Positions 10,827-20,109 are shown, counted from the stretch's first letter. The stretch: 64,000 nucleotides of DNA from Peronospora farinosa (GCA_947646735.1 CANTFK010000710.1:62001-126000), one strand, 5' to 3'. A program made the numbers and translations. The notes: a model not told the origin generated them from the sequence alone.

Positions 10827-13800
10827 ATGACCATCACTCCCGACGAGACGTGGGGCCTCACTTGCAAGCGCTGCGACAGCCTCATCGCTCGTCACTCGCA
10901 GCTGTTGTTTCTTTTAGAAAACGCAACGGCTGTGCATCTCGTTCTAGACAAGACGTTGCTCTATGACGAGCAGCTCGAGGCACAACCTCAAGATGTGAAC
11001 GGAAACTGGCGAGTCTACAGCCACGAGAGCGTCTCCCCAAAGCTACAGTTTGTCAAGATTCGCTCGAAAGACTTGCGCAAGCGCGAGAGATTGCCATTTG
11101 AGTTATGTTGCTTGAAATGTGACGCTAAAGTTGCGTCGGAGGGGTACTTAGATGAGTTGCCAGGGGAATCAATGTTGCTCTTAGACTCCAAAGCATGTGC
11201 TTGTGTCTTAGACAGAGAGCAGGTATATGGATTGGCAGGGGGGAACAAGGCAAGAAAATGGGGAGTCATTTTAAGGCAATTGCAAGAGATGGGACTCCCT
11301 TTGAAGATTAACAAAGTGCAAGATTTAATTCAAACGGTAAAGATTGATAAAGGACCCGAGACTCCAGTACTGCCAGTCGTGCGTCCGACGGAAGCTTCGA
11401 TACAAAGTCATTTTACTCCAAAAGCAAAGATGTCATGCTTAAGACGGTACCAAATCGAGTTGACGCTTTCGGCATTGTTGGAAAACACAATTGTGTATCT
11501 TCCTACTGGTTGTGGCAAGACTTTAGTGGCAATTAAGGTCATGGAAGAGATGAAACGGTTAAATCCGGCCAAAATGGTCGTCTTCTTTGTGCCCACGGGG
11601 CCATTGGTATCACAGCAAGCTGCTTATCTTCGACGCGAGTCAAATTTTACTGTCAAGGTGTTTTCAGGACAACATGGAAATACAGCAGCAGCTATGAATG
11701 CTACTATAAAGGTTGATGAAGGTGTGGATGCGGTGGTAGCGACGCCTCAGTACTTTTTGAACTTATTGTTTAATATGCGCACAAAGATCACGGATTACAG
11801 TACAATGGTGTTTGACGAAGCACACCATGCTACTGGAAATCACCCGTACTGCGAGCTCTTGAAACTGCTTGCAACTGTTGACCTCCGATTTCGGCCACAC
11901 ATTCTTGCTCTCACGGCCTCACCATTTGGCGAAGCAGTCCGTGAGACGTCTGGGCAGATGGCACTGAGGAAGCTCTCGGTTGCGTTTAATGCTGAAGTTA
12001 ATTCACCTACCATCGCTGCTGAAGATTTGGAAGCAAGTTTTATTCCAAAGGAGGCGAAATGGGTCACTGTGCAAGAAGATGATTCCGAGCGAAAGCTACG
12101 GAAGGGTATTAAGGACTATGTCGTATTGTTCTATAAGCAGATCAGCAGTCTGATGGATGGGAAAGTGATACCTTTCGAGTCAGACTATGACACTAACGAC
12201 ATGGAATTGTCCCAGTTTCTTGCGAAACTGCGTCTTCTACGATTGAAGGCAGAAGAGAGAGCGAGGAAAAAGGACAATGCGACGATGGGAATCGATAGAA
12301 GTAATCGTCAACCGTCCGATCTAGAGTTGATTCTCAAGCATGTGCAAAAAGTGGCATCAAGTTTTTATAGCTTAAGTATTCATGGTGCAGGCACTGTTGC
12401 TGAAAAACTGCGCGGAATTTTTGATGATTTACAAGCAGCAGAAACGAAGAAGGGAAAACGCACTTTTGTGCTTATTGAGCCGGCGTACCGCACAGCAATG
12501 TGCCCGGCACTGACTAATATCCCCCTAGAAACTTTCACAGGAGCTGATATCTCTAATCGGGTGCATCTTGTCGGCGAGTGCATCCGTAAGGCCAACTTTA
12601 ATCACGACTCCCGTGCGATTGTGTTTGTTAGGCGTCGTAAAACCGCTATTTTGCTGGCAAAAGCGATGGAAGCGCTGGATGTGCTACGCGAGCTCAACCC
12701 CACTCGTTTTGTTGGACACAATTCGTATGAAGGCATGTCATGGGAAGAGGAACAGCGACCGACGTTGGACCGCTTTCGACAGGGACGTATTCGTCTGTTA
12801 GTGGCAACCAATGTGCTTGAGGAAGGTCTAGATGTGCCTGAATGCTCTCTAGTTATCCAATTCGACGGAGTTATTGGGGTCACGAGTCTCATTCAAAGTC
12901 GGGGTCGAGCACGCCACCGTGACAGCACCTTCGTCATTTTCTGCTCTGCAGTTGGAAAAGAACGCATGGAACGACTTGTGATAAATGAGCAAAGGCTAGT
13001 TTCAATGGCAAAAGCGAATGCTTCGAGTTTGGGGTCTAAAACCATTGTGGCTAAGTTGATGGACGGATATACCGACGTGGTTGGTGATTTTTCAGCCGGT
13101 GCAAATGATGAAGTATCTACGTTGTCAAAACGGGCAGCATTTGACCCAATGGCTGATAAAGTTTATAACATTGTGCTAGGCGGTATTTTTATTGGTGCAG
13201 ACAAACTGCTGCAAAAAGTGATCCTGGAAAGGGTGAGTGAATTTGCTTCAGTTAGAATAGCAGATGAGCGCATTGGTTTGTGCACGCTGGCGGCGCCTCC
13301 AGACAAGGATATTTATTTGTCGTATAATATGCTGAGTTCTGGTATAGATTTTTTTGTTGGGCAGCAATCCTTTTGGATGCGTTTTGAAAGTGATGATATG
13401 GAGAGTGCTGCAAGCGGAAAGTATGCCGAAAATATTGCCGGTGTCGGACTCTGCCGTGGATTACTGACTCCTGGTGGCGCGTTTATGGAGCTCGAGAGTT
13501 TTGGTGATGCGGGTAATTTAGAGATGGCAGCAGATGCTTTAATTGTAGGTTTTGGCTACCGGTATCGTCGCGTGGAGTTTGATTTACGAGCACTTGTCGA
13601 GCCGCTGGTCTGGTTTGATTTGACCTCTATATCTACTCGCGCTCCGTCTATATATCTTGCTCTCCGTCTACCTCCGTCATTTTATATAGACGACACGCGC
13701 GAATGCAAGCGGTGCCAGTCGCATGCTCTCGTGTACCGCATTATGCTGTCTCACTCCGACAATTTAAATGATCATCTTTGGAATCTCCGGGTATTCTTCT

Positions 13801-16800
13801 CGAAAGTCGGTGCCGAGGTCCGTGAAACGAAGATTCTAGTGACAAATGAGGAAAGGGTGTCCGTTACAAGGCGGCGCTTTGATTTACCGGTGGCATATGC
13901 TTTGCAGTGCCTCCTTTCTGAATGCAGTCATTTTACAAACGGTTTTCTTTCGTCAGAATTCTTTGACGCACTCACTGACCTTGATGAAAAAGTTCAGGAA
14001 AAGGCACTTCTCTCCTTTCGCCCAAATCCCAGCCGCACCAGTATAGCAGATCAATTTTTAAAATTTCTGCAAAACGAGCATTCTGTGCTAGAGAAACTAT
14101 GCATCAACTCGACCTTGCTGCCCGCTGCTATCGTTTACAAAGTAATTGTGACACCTTCAAGGATCGTATATCGTCAACCCGAAATAGCACCAAGCAATCG
14201 TGTATTTCGCCACTGGGGGTCGCATAATTTCATGTACGTGTATTTCCGTGATGACAACATGGAACGTATGGACTACACGTCCCAGACGATTCTGGAACGC
14301 ATTCGAGGCGTTTTAAAGAAGGGAATCGAAATTCCTCACGTGAGAAGTGCTTTGAAATTCCGTTTTCTTGGCTGTTCGCTAAGTCAAGTGCGCAACAGTA
14401 GTGCAATCTTCACGTCGCTTGACCACCACGAAATTAGATCGTGGATTGGAGACCTTTCTAGTTTAACGTCTCCGGCAAAATATCTGAAGCGTCTCGGCCA
14501 AGCCTTCTCCTCCACGAAAGAGACCTTTAGCGTCAACCAAATTGTACTCGACAACCCGGTGGAGGATATCAAGAACGATAAATATGTGTTCACGGACGGA
14601 TGCGGCGAGATTTCTCTACTTGGAGCTAAAAATATTGTAAGGGAACTTCGTTTGTCCTATACCCCATCAGCTTTCCAGATCCGTCTTGGCGGTGCAAAGG
14701 GTGTTTTGGTGACATCTGAGCTCGACAAGGCGAACGTCACTATAGACAAAAGTATCGTGCTTCGTGAAAGCATGTCAAAATTCAAGTCTAGTCACACAAT
14801 GCTTGAAATAGTCGCATGTTCCGGAAAATCGGAAGCATACCTGACACGCCAGAGTGTCCTGATTCTAAACGACCTCGGAATAAATGAGGACGTGTTTTTA
14901 GAGATGCAAGAAGAGTTTTTAACTGATCTCAGCTTGCTGATTGCTTCCGATGATGGTGCATATTTTGAGTTGAAGGCGGTGCTGCCACCGACAATTATTT
15001 GGCATATCGACGTTCTTGTCCGTCGACTTGGGGTGAAAGTTTTGGCTGATGAGTTTCTTTCGGCATTGGCGACAACAATATACCATTACCGGTTGACGAA
15101 CACAGTTATGCGTGCCAGAATTCCCATATCAAATGGGCGCACTTTGATGGGTGTGGCGGATTTTACTGGGACGTTGAAGTATGGAGAAGTATTTGTTCAG
15201 TACTCAATAACTGATGACGAAACGGGAGCTGATAGCTATGTAGCCCTTGATGGTGTTGATGTTGCTGTCCATCGAAGCCCTTGCCATCACCCTGGAGATA
15301 TTCGAGTTCTCCGTTGCAGAACAGACGTGCCCCGGCAACTACGCCAGCTGAAGGACTGCATCGTGTTTCCGTGTCAAGGACCACGACCGCATCCTGACGA
15401 ATGCACAGGTGGGGATTTGGATGGTGACACTTTTGTGGTAATTTGGGACAAGCGGTTGATCCCATCTAGGGCAAAAATCCAAGAACCCATGGCCTTTGAT
15501 GAAGAATCTGGAGGAGACATAAGTCCTCGGGGTGGTGCGTACCATCAGTCAACTGATGATGACGGGTTAGTGGACTTCTACGTCCACTCGATCCAAGATG
15601 ATATTCTAGGAGTTGCTTCGAACGCCCATCTCGCGCTGTGTGATTCGGTCGATGAAGGAAGCCTTGACGAGGACGCAAAGATTTTAGCACGTATTTGTTC
15701 AAAGCAAGTCGATAGTCTTCGTGCTGAAAAAGATTTGGAAATTGTGCGTAGCCTTGCACCAAAAAGCTATCCTGATTTTATGCAAAACAAGGAGAAGCCT
15801 TCGTACCCGTCGAAGAAAATATTGGGCAAGCTGTATCGCCGTTGCAAAGCTATCTTCGACACAACAACGACGAAGAATCCAAGCCAAATGCCAATTCGTG
15901 ATGACCAGTTCCTCACGACAGGCTATACCGACTATGTTGGTCAGGCTAAACTACTCTATCGCCAGTACAAGTTGCGTCTTCAAGCTTTGTTGCTTATGTC
16001 GGGAGCGGAGTCGGAGGCTGAGCTTGCCACTGGTATGATTGTGGAGCCACAGAGCGAGTACAAGGCCGACTATTTTCGCTTTGGAGAACAGTGCAAGGAC
16101 GCATTTTACGCCCTGCAGACTTCATTCCGAACCCAGTTTGACAAGGATATCTCCACCTTTGAACGAGGAGAAGAACTTAAATTTGCTGCTGCGTGCTACT
16201 TTGTTGCACATGACGACTCTGACGCATCGACGCGCAGTCTGAGTTTCCCGTGGGTGGTGATCGATCTGCTCATAACCATAAAAACGGGCAACATTGACAA
16301 CACACACTACATGGTGTGGACTCCAGTTCGTTTATCCGTGTACTCTGAAACGATCCCAAAGCTGCAATTATGTATGCTAGCTGAAGTTGCAACGAACACG
16401 GAAGAGTTACTAGCGGATTTGTTTGATCGATTAGTCGCAGTCAGTTCTCTACGTTCTGTGATGCCTGGAAACCTGAAAAGAAAGGAGCTTGACCTCATTC
16501 TATTCGGCTCATCTGGACTGCTAACATTCGAAAAGCAGTCCGATCTGGATGTGATGGTTTGCTGTTCGTCTTCGCGCGGCTCGTTAAAAGCTATTGCAAA
16601 GGCGTTGGAGGGCTCACATGACAATATCGTTTTAAAAGACGATATTCGTGTTCCTCTTTTATCCTTCTCGTTTCAGCAATGGTCTGTCGAGATGTGCAAG
16701 CTTTCGAATGGACCTGTGAAAACTCGCCTCTTTCGCACATACATGGAAAAGTATAACTTTTTCTGGCCATGTGTGTACTTCCTGGTGCGCTGGGGGAAAT

Positions 16801-18923
16801 GCGTAGGGCTTATTCGACGACGTTCAGGTGGTGGTTTGAATATGTTTTCGCCCACCGGATTCATTTGGTTGTTTTTGCGGTTTTGTACCGAACAAAATTT
16901 TGTGAAACCAATTAGTGTTGGGCCAATCACGGTACATGCGATCCTGAAGGATAATGACATTGATTCGGAGATTTCGTTTTGGACTGAACTGCTTACTGGC
17001 TTGGTTTCGGGAAAGGACGACGTTTCTTCACTTTCAGCGGCTGATGTTCTCCTTGCATTTTTTGCCTATTATGCCAAACTATCCACTCCTTTTTGTGATT
17101 ACGGGTTTACAGACCCACTTGATGAAGAGAATGACACGCAGTTAGAATCCGAAGCAGTCACCTTGTTTCGGTCTGAGTGTCATATCGCACTCCACCAGTT
17201 AGTGATCGCACAGGGCGACATCAAGTATCTACTGACGCATCGTAAGGAACAAACGAGCAGAATCACGCTCAGTCATGCGCTCAGCACACGAGTTCACGAG
17301 GCCAAGGATTTTTTTTCGCGGAAAATTTTGTTCGAAACAAAGGCAGACAGCTCTACGCGCCTCACGTTCCAGTTTCACCCAAACATTTTACGTTCTGATT
17401 TGTATGTGGCTGAGATCGTTGGACCGGGCGACGCAGTGCTACGTATCGAAGAACATATACGTATGGTCGAGCAAGAGCTTGGGGCGCGAATGCCTTACCG
17501 TTCGAATCGGAACTTCCACCACGAAGGTTCAAGCTTGGTGCTATTTGAGGGAGCCGAGTCCCAGCAAGAGAAAATTGGCTTTCAGGATTATTTTGGCGAG
17601 CGCCATAATGAGCACAAAAACATCCTTTTGCACCAAGCGCACCTAATTTGTTTTATGAATGGGCGTCAGTGGTACGAGCACGCAGGGGCAATATTTTGCG
17701 CAAAATTCATTCAGCAGATGATTAAGTTGTCGCGATATGAACACTTAAACCCAGGAGTCATCAAGGCTAAGGCTTTCGTTCGTTTCGGACATCACTACTT
17801 GATTAATCTGCCGCGTTCGTTCGACGATGAAACAATTATGCTGGCTAGTATCAAAAAGTTGGAAGATGAGTTCGAGCGAGGCCGAACTGCGCGTGAACTG
17901 TACGAGTCCGTCCTCATTGCGAAGCAACAGCAACGGGCACAGGCTGAGGCCGAGGCCTCGAATCAGGATGACATTCAACCGGAAAATGACATGCAAGATG
18001 AGGCGGATGTCTGGGGAAGTTGTTCCAACGACGAACAGGACGGGTGGGGAGGCGAGAATACCGATCTGGGAGAGGAAATGATGGACTACGATGGCGGTGG
18101 TGGAGGGGGAGGAGGAGGAGGTGGAGGAGGTGCGAGAAAGCAGCGGCGACCAAAGATGAATTTGCAAAGAGCTGATACTGCTGCCCGCGGTGACAAAGGC
18201 GTCACCCATTCTTTCTACTCGATGATCGACCAACAGCATACTTCTTGGACAAAAGAGTACGCGGAGAAACGTCTTGGTATGGAATTGATAAGGGAGTCCA
18301 GCTCATATCAAGTGTCAATCGTACATCAGTCGTTCGAGTACAACGTCAGGCTGACGGACGATTTGCAACTAGTCAAGATAACGACGCGTCCGTCACGATG
18401 GTTTAGCGCGACTCTAAAGATGCGGCAAGAAATGGACGATGACAGCCACAAGATGGACTCAACGCCGGATATTCGCTTTTACGTGTCAACTACGGAGAAC
18501 TTGCCCAAGACCGACAGCTTGTACGTCAAATTGGCGACTTGCTGCAAGAACGCGGCGGATGGCCGCGGCGTCATTGAATTTTGCGACGAAACTCGCGATA
18601 AAGTGCGTATTAGTCGTCACTTAGTGGACGCTGGTGAGTCGCCCGCATGCATCGGGACGGTGCGGCACGTGCGCGGTGTGACGTACTTCAATTCAACGAC
18701 TGAAACGCAGCTGTCATTGATGCATGTCCGCGAGTTTGGTATTCCTGACAGAAACCCCCAGGACGGCTTTATGAGCGTTCGTGATAAGGTTGAGGCTGAG
18801 TTCCGGCTACCCCCTTTAACGCCAGAGCGCCGGGTGACTCCTGTCTTTGCACGCGACTTCTTGGCCAAAGGGATGGAGTTTGTCGACTATTTGCGCACTC
18901 AAGCCGACTTGGAGAAACCTTAG
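10827..18923 (+). CDS. Dicer-type helicase / RNA-dependent RNA polymerase / nucleotidyltransferase fusion
   Basis: Single open frame of 2698 residues from the first in-frame ATG (10827); upstream in-frame sequence has no other ATG. In order: an N-terminal zinc-binding-like module with CKRC (about residue 12) and CLKC (about 90); a Dicer/RIG-I-like SF2 helicase with PTGCGKT (226-232), DEAH (330-333), LTASP and QSRGRARH (about 690); a poorly conserved linker; a cellular RdRP domain (about 1090-1825) with DLDGD (Asp1530, 1532, 1534) and a C-terminal SFPWVVIDLLITIK block; a Cid1/Cid12-like nucleotidyltransferase (about 1885-2120) with Gly1894-Ser1895 and Asp1906/Asp1908; a further unrecognised region; an acidic stretch with two WG dipeptides (about 2394-2410); a run of about 14 glycines; and a C-terminal domain of about 250 residues I do not recognise. 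Expected role: making secondary dsRNA for small-RNA silencing. Helicase-RdRP fusion is known in some protists; the added nucleotidyltransferase is the unusual part. Confidence 0.92.
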   Translation: MTITPDETWGLTCKRCDSLIARHSQLLFLLENATAVHLVLDKTLLYDEQLEAQPQDVNGNWRVYSHESVSPKLQFVKIRSKDLRKRERLPFELCCLKCDAKVASEGYLDELPGESMLLLDSKACACVLDREQVYGLAGGNKARKWGVILRQLQEMGLPLKINKVQDLIQTVKIDKGPETPVLPVVRPTEASIQSHFTPKAKMSCLRRYQIELTLSALLENTIVYLPTGCGKTLVAIKVMEEMKRLNPAKMVVFFVPTGPLVSQQAAYLRRESNFTVKVFSGQHGNTAAAMNATIKVDEGVDAVVATPQYFLNLLFNMRTKITDYSTMVFDEAHHATGNHPYCELLKLLATVDLRFRPHILALTASPFGEAVRETSGQMALRKLSVAFNAEVNSPTIAAEDLEASFIPKEAKWVTVQEDDSERKLRKGIKDYVVLFYKQISSLMDGKVIPFESDYDTNDMELSQFLAKLRLLRLKAEERARKKDNATMGIDRSNRQPSDLELILKHVQKVASSFYSLSIHGAGTVAEKLRGIFDDLQAAETKKGKRTFVLIEPAYRTAMCPALTNIPLETFTGADISNRVHLVGECIRKANFNHDSRAIVFVRRRKTAILLAKAMEALDVLRELNPTRFVGHNSYEGMSWEEEQRPTLDRFRQGRIRLLVATNVLEEGLDVPECSLVIQFDGVIGVTSLIQSRGRARHRDSTFVIFCSAVGKERMERLVINEQRLVSMAKANASSLGSKTIVAKLMDGYTDVVGDFSAGANDEVSTLSKRAAFDPMADKVYNIVLGGIFIGADKLLQKVILERVSEFASVRIADERIGLCTLAAPPDKDIYLSYNMLSSGIDFFVGQQSFWMRFESDDMESAASGKYAENIAGVGLCRGLLTPGGAFMELESFGDAGNLEMAADALIVGFGYRYRRVEFDLRALVEPLVWFDLTSISTRAPSIYLALRLPPSFYIDDTRECKRCQSHALVYRIMLSHSDNLNDHLWNLRVFFSKVGAEVRETKILVTNEERVSVTRRRFDLPVAYALQCLLSECSHFTNGFLSSEFFDALTDLDEKVQEKALLSFRPNPSRTSIADQFLKFLQNEHSVLEKLCINSTLLPAAIVYKVIVTPSRIVYRQPEIAPSNRVFRHWGSHNFMYVYFRDDNMERMDYTSQTILERIRGVLKKGIEIPHVRSALKFRFLGCSLSQVRNSSAIFTSLDHHEIRSWIGDLSSLTSPAKYLKRLGQAFSSTKETFSVNQIVLDNPVEDIKNDKYVFTDGCGEISLLGAKNIVRELRLSYTPSAFQIRLGGAKGVLVTSELDKANVTIDKSIVLRESMSKFKSSHTMLEIVACSGKSEAYLTRQSVLILNDLGINEDVFLEMQEEFLTDLSLLIASDDGAYFELKAVLPPTIIWHIDVLVRRLGVKVLADEFLSALATTIYHYRLTNTVMRARIPISNGRTLMGVADFTGTLKYGEVFVQYSITDDETGADSYVALDGVDVAVHRSPCHHPGDIRVLRCRTDVPRQLRQLKDCIVFPCQGPRPHPDECTGGDLDGDTFVVIWDKRLIPSRAKIQEPMAFDEESGGDISPRGGAYHQSTDDDGLVDFYVHSIQDDILGVASNAHLALCDSVDEGSLDEDAKILARICSKQVDSLRAEKDLEIVRSLAPKSYPDFMQNKEKPSYPSKKILGKLYRRCKAIFDTTTTKNPSQMPIRDDQFLTTGYTDYVGQAKLLYRQYKLRLQALLLMSGAESEAELATGMIVEPQSEYKADYFRFGEQCKDAFYALQTSFRTQFDKDISTFERGEELKFAAACYFVAHDDSDASTRSLSFPWVVIDLLITIKTGNIDNTHYMVWTPVRLSVYSETIPKLQLCMLAEVATNTEELLADLFDRLVAVSSLRSVMPGNLKRKELDLILFGSSGLLTFEKQSDLDVMVCCSSSRGSLKAIAKALEGSHDNIVLKDDIRVPLLSFSFQQWSVEMCKLSNGPVKTRLFRTYMEKYNFFWPCVYFLVRWGKCVGLIRRRSGGGLNMFSPTGFIWLFLRFCTEQNFVKPISVGPITVHAILKDNDIDSEISFWTELLTGLVSGKDDVSSLSAADVLLAFFAYYAKLSTPFCDYGFTDPLDEENDTQLESEAVTLFRSECHIALHQLVIAQGDIKYLLTHRKEQTSRITLSHALSTRVHEAKDFFSRKILFETKADSSTRLTFQFHPNILRSDLYVAEIVGPGDAVLRIEEHIRMVEQELGARMPYRSNRNFHHEGSSLVLFEGAESQQEKIGFQDYFGERHNEHKNILLHQAHLICFMNGRQWYEHAGAIFCAKFIQQMIKLSRYEHLNPGVIKAKAFVRFGHHYLINLPRSFDDETIMLASIKKLEDEFERGRTARELYESVLIAKQQQRAQAEAEASNQDDIQPENDMQDEADVWGSCSNDEQDGWGGENTDLGEEMMDYDGGGGGGGGGGGGGARKQRRPKMNLQRADTAARGDKGVTHSFYSMIDQQHTSWTKEYAEKRLGMELIRESSSYQVSIVHQSFEYNVRLTDDLQLVKITTRPSRWFSATLKMRQEMDDDSHKMDSTPDIRFYVSTTENLPKTDSLYVKLATCCKNAADGRGVIEFCDETRDKVRISRHLVDAGESPACIGTVRHVRGVTYFNSTTETQLSLMHVREFGIPDRNPQDGFMSVRDKVEAEFRLPPLTPERRVTPVFARDFLAKGMEFVDYLRTQADLEKP

Positions 18924-19219
18924 TGTGGTGATTGTATGGCTTTTGTAGTCTGAGTATAGCACTCAGTGCTGGACGTCGCTGCATCCTTGACTTTGTTTCT
19001 TGTCTCGTTGCATGCACCATTCCAACAACCCCTCTTCGTACTAACGATAATATGTGTCATCTCTCTTGACGAAGCGAGCATTTACATCAGATCCATCAGT
19101 TTGAGCAGGCGATGCAGCATCGCCCACTAAAGGTCGCAACTTGACTGCACGATATTTCTGCTTCTTCTACACCTGAGAAATTGGAGGGATATGTCATTTG
19201 CCACTGCCATCTAGAAGAT
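18924..19219. other. Downstream region of the RdRP gene, no gene
   Basis: About 300 bp between the RdRP stop codon and the inverted copy of its own 3' part. It contains the first copy of a roughly 49 bp direct repeat (18993-19041) and a perfect 7 bp inverted repeat near 19107-19123. The 3' untranslated region and polyadenylation site of the RdRP gene should lie here. Confidence 0.5.
18993..19041 (+). repeat. Direct repeat, copy 1, outside the inverted RdRP fragment
   Basis: The sequence around TTTCTTGTCTCGTTGCATGC is repeated in the same orientation at 19559-19607 with only a few differences over about 49 bp. The two copies bracket the inverted RdRP gene fragment, so they may mark the rearrangement that created it. 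Confidence 0.8.
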
Positions 19220-19558
19220 AGAATGGGTGACGCCTTTGTCACCGCGGGCAGCAGTATCAGCTCTTTGCAAATTCATCTTTGGTCGCCGCTGCTTTCTCGC
19301 ACCTCCTCCACCTCCTCCTCCTCCTCCCCCTCCACCACGCCATCGTAGTCCATCATTTCCTCTCCCAGATCGGTATTCTCGCCTCCCCACCCGTCCTGTT
19401 CGTCGTTGGAACAACTTCCCCAGACATCCGCCTCATCTTGCATGTCATTTTCCGGTTGAATGTCATCTTGATTCGAGGCCTCGGCCTCAGCCTGTGCCCG
19501 TTGCTGTTGCTTCGCAATGAGGACGGACTCGTACAATTCACGCGCAGATCGTCCTCGC
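19220..19558 (-). pseudogene. Inverted partial copy of the RdRP gene (WG / poly-Gly segment)
   Basis: Read on the minus strand this stretch repeats bases 17876-18212 of the RdRP gene almost exactly, including the segments ARELYESVLIAKQQQ, ADVWGSCSNDEQDGWGG and the GGA/GGT run. Differences are a handful of substitutions near the ends and a small indel in the glycine run that shifts the downstream frame (poly-Gly becomes poly-Glu). The copy lacks a start, any catalytic domain and the gene's end, so it cannot make a functional protein. With the parent gene it forms an inverted repeat of about 337 bp per arm and 1.0 kb spacer. The near identity implies a recent duplication or ongoing gene conversion. 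Confidence 0.92.
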
Positions 19559-19607
19559 TTGGTTTCTTGTCTCGTTGCATGCACCATTCTAACAGACCCT
19601 CTTTGTA
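19559..19607 (+). repeat. Direct repeat, copy 2, abutting the inverted RdRP fragment
   Basis: Second copy of the repeat at 18993-19041. It starts where the inverted RdRP fragment ends and stops about 25 bp before the apparent left end of the Gypsy element, so three rearrangement boundaries fall within some 75 bp. Confidence 0.8.
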
Positions 19608-19632
19608 ACGGGGCGAGTCCGTCACATAATTT

Positions 19633-20062
19633 TGACACTTATATGAAGTGTCAATCAAAATATTATTATAACTAATAATATTTTGACAATATTACCTTTT
19701 CTTATAATATTGTCCCTAGATCTCCTTGAAGTTGGAGATGCCCTCTCATTGGTTGATATGGGCCATCATATCAACCAACGCGCTGACCAATGACCGATGG
19801 ACGCGCGCAATGAGTGGAGGGCAAGTTGTCAACATACATAGTTGTAGTTTAATATAGTTAACATAGGTTATAACAGATTAGTTTTATTAAGATAGTTAAC
19901 TATATTAAATACAGTTTTCTTTTCCCTCTCAACTAAGCGTTTGTTTAGTTGATAAGCTTCCTCTGCTCACGTGTACGTGAGGTTTTGAGGCACCTGCTTT
20001 CACTGTAATCAGTGAAAGTAGACTATACTGTAATCAGTATAGTCGGAGGGTGCCCCATTACA
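19633..20062 (+). mobile_element. Putative 5' LTR/leader of a Ty3/Gypsy element
   Basis: Non-coding sequence of about 430 bp in front of gag. It starts with TGACACTT and ends with CA two bases before a possible primer-binding site (20065-20077), which fits an LTR, but no 3' copy exists in the window so the limits are inferred. It is made largely of perfect inverted repeats: 8 bp arms at 19633-19653, 14 bp at 19655-19686, 9 bp at 19685-19714, 12 bp at 19749-19778, 15 bp at 19848-19909, 9 bp at 19997-20018 and 10 bp at 20021-20044. Confidence 0.45.
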
Positions 20063-20064
20063 CC

Positions 20065-20077
20065 TGGTAGCCCTTCG
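20065..20077 (+). other. Possible tRNA primer-binding site
   Basis: TGGTAGCCCTTCG directly follows the putative LTR end after a 2 nt gap. The TGGTA start resembles primer-binding sites complementary to a tRNA 3' CCA end, such as initiator tRNA-Met, but the match beyond the first bases is weak. Confidence 0.25.
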
Positions 20078-20109
20078 TGGTCCGTTCAGCGACCACCGCA
20101 CCATCCGCT

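Noticed and set aside
18097..18136. Poly-glycine run in the RdRP fusion as a sign of a frame error
   Set aside because: The frame continues open and conserved-looking on both sides, and the run is a plain GGA/GGT microsatellite.
19279..19608. Plus-strand frames of about 100 codons in the inverted RdRP fragment
   Set aside because: They are antisense readings of the duplicated RdRP segment, equivalent to the shadow frames over the parent gene.
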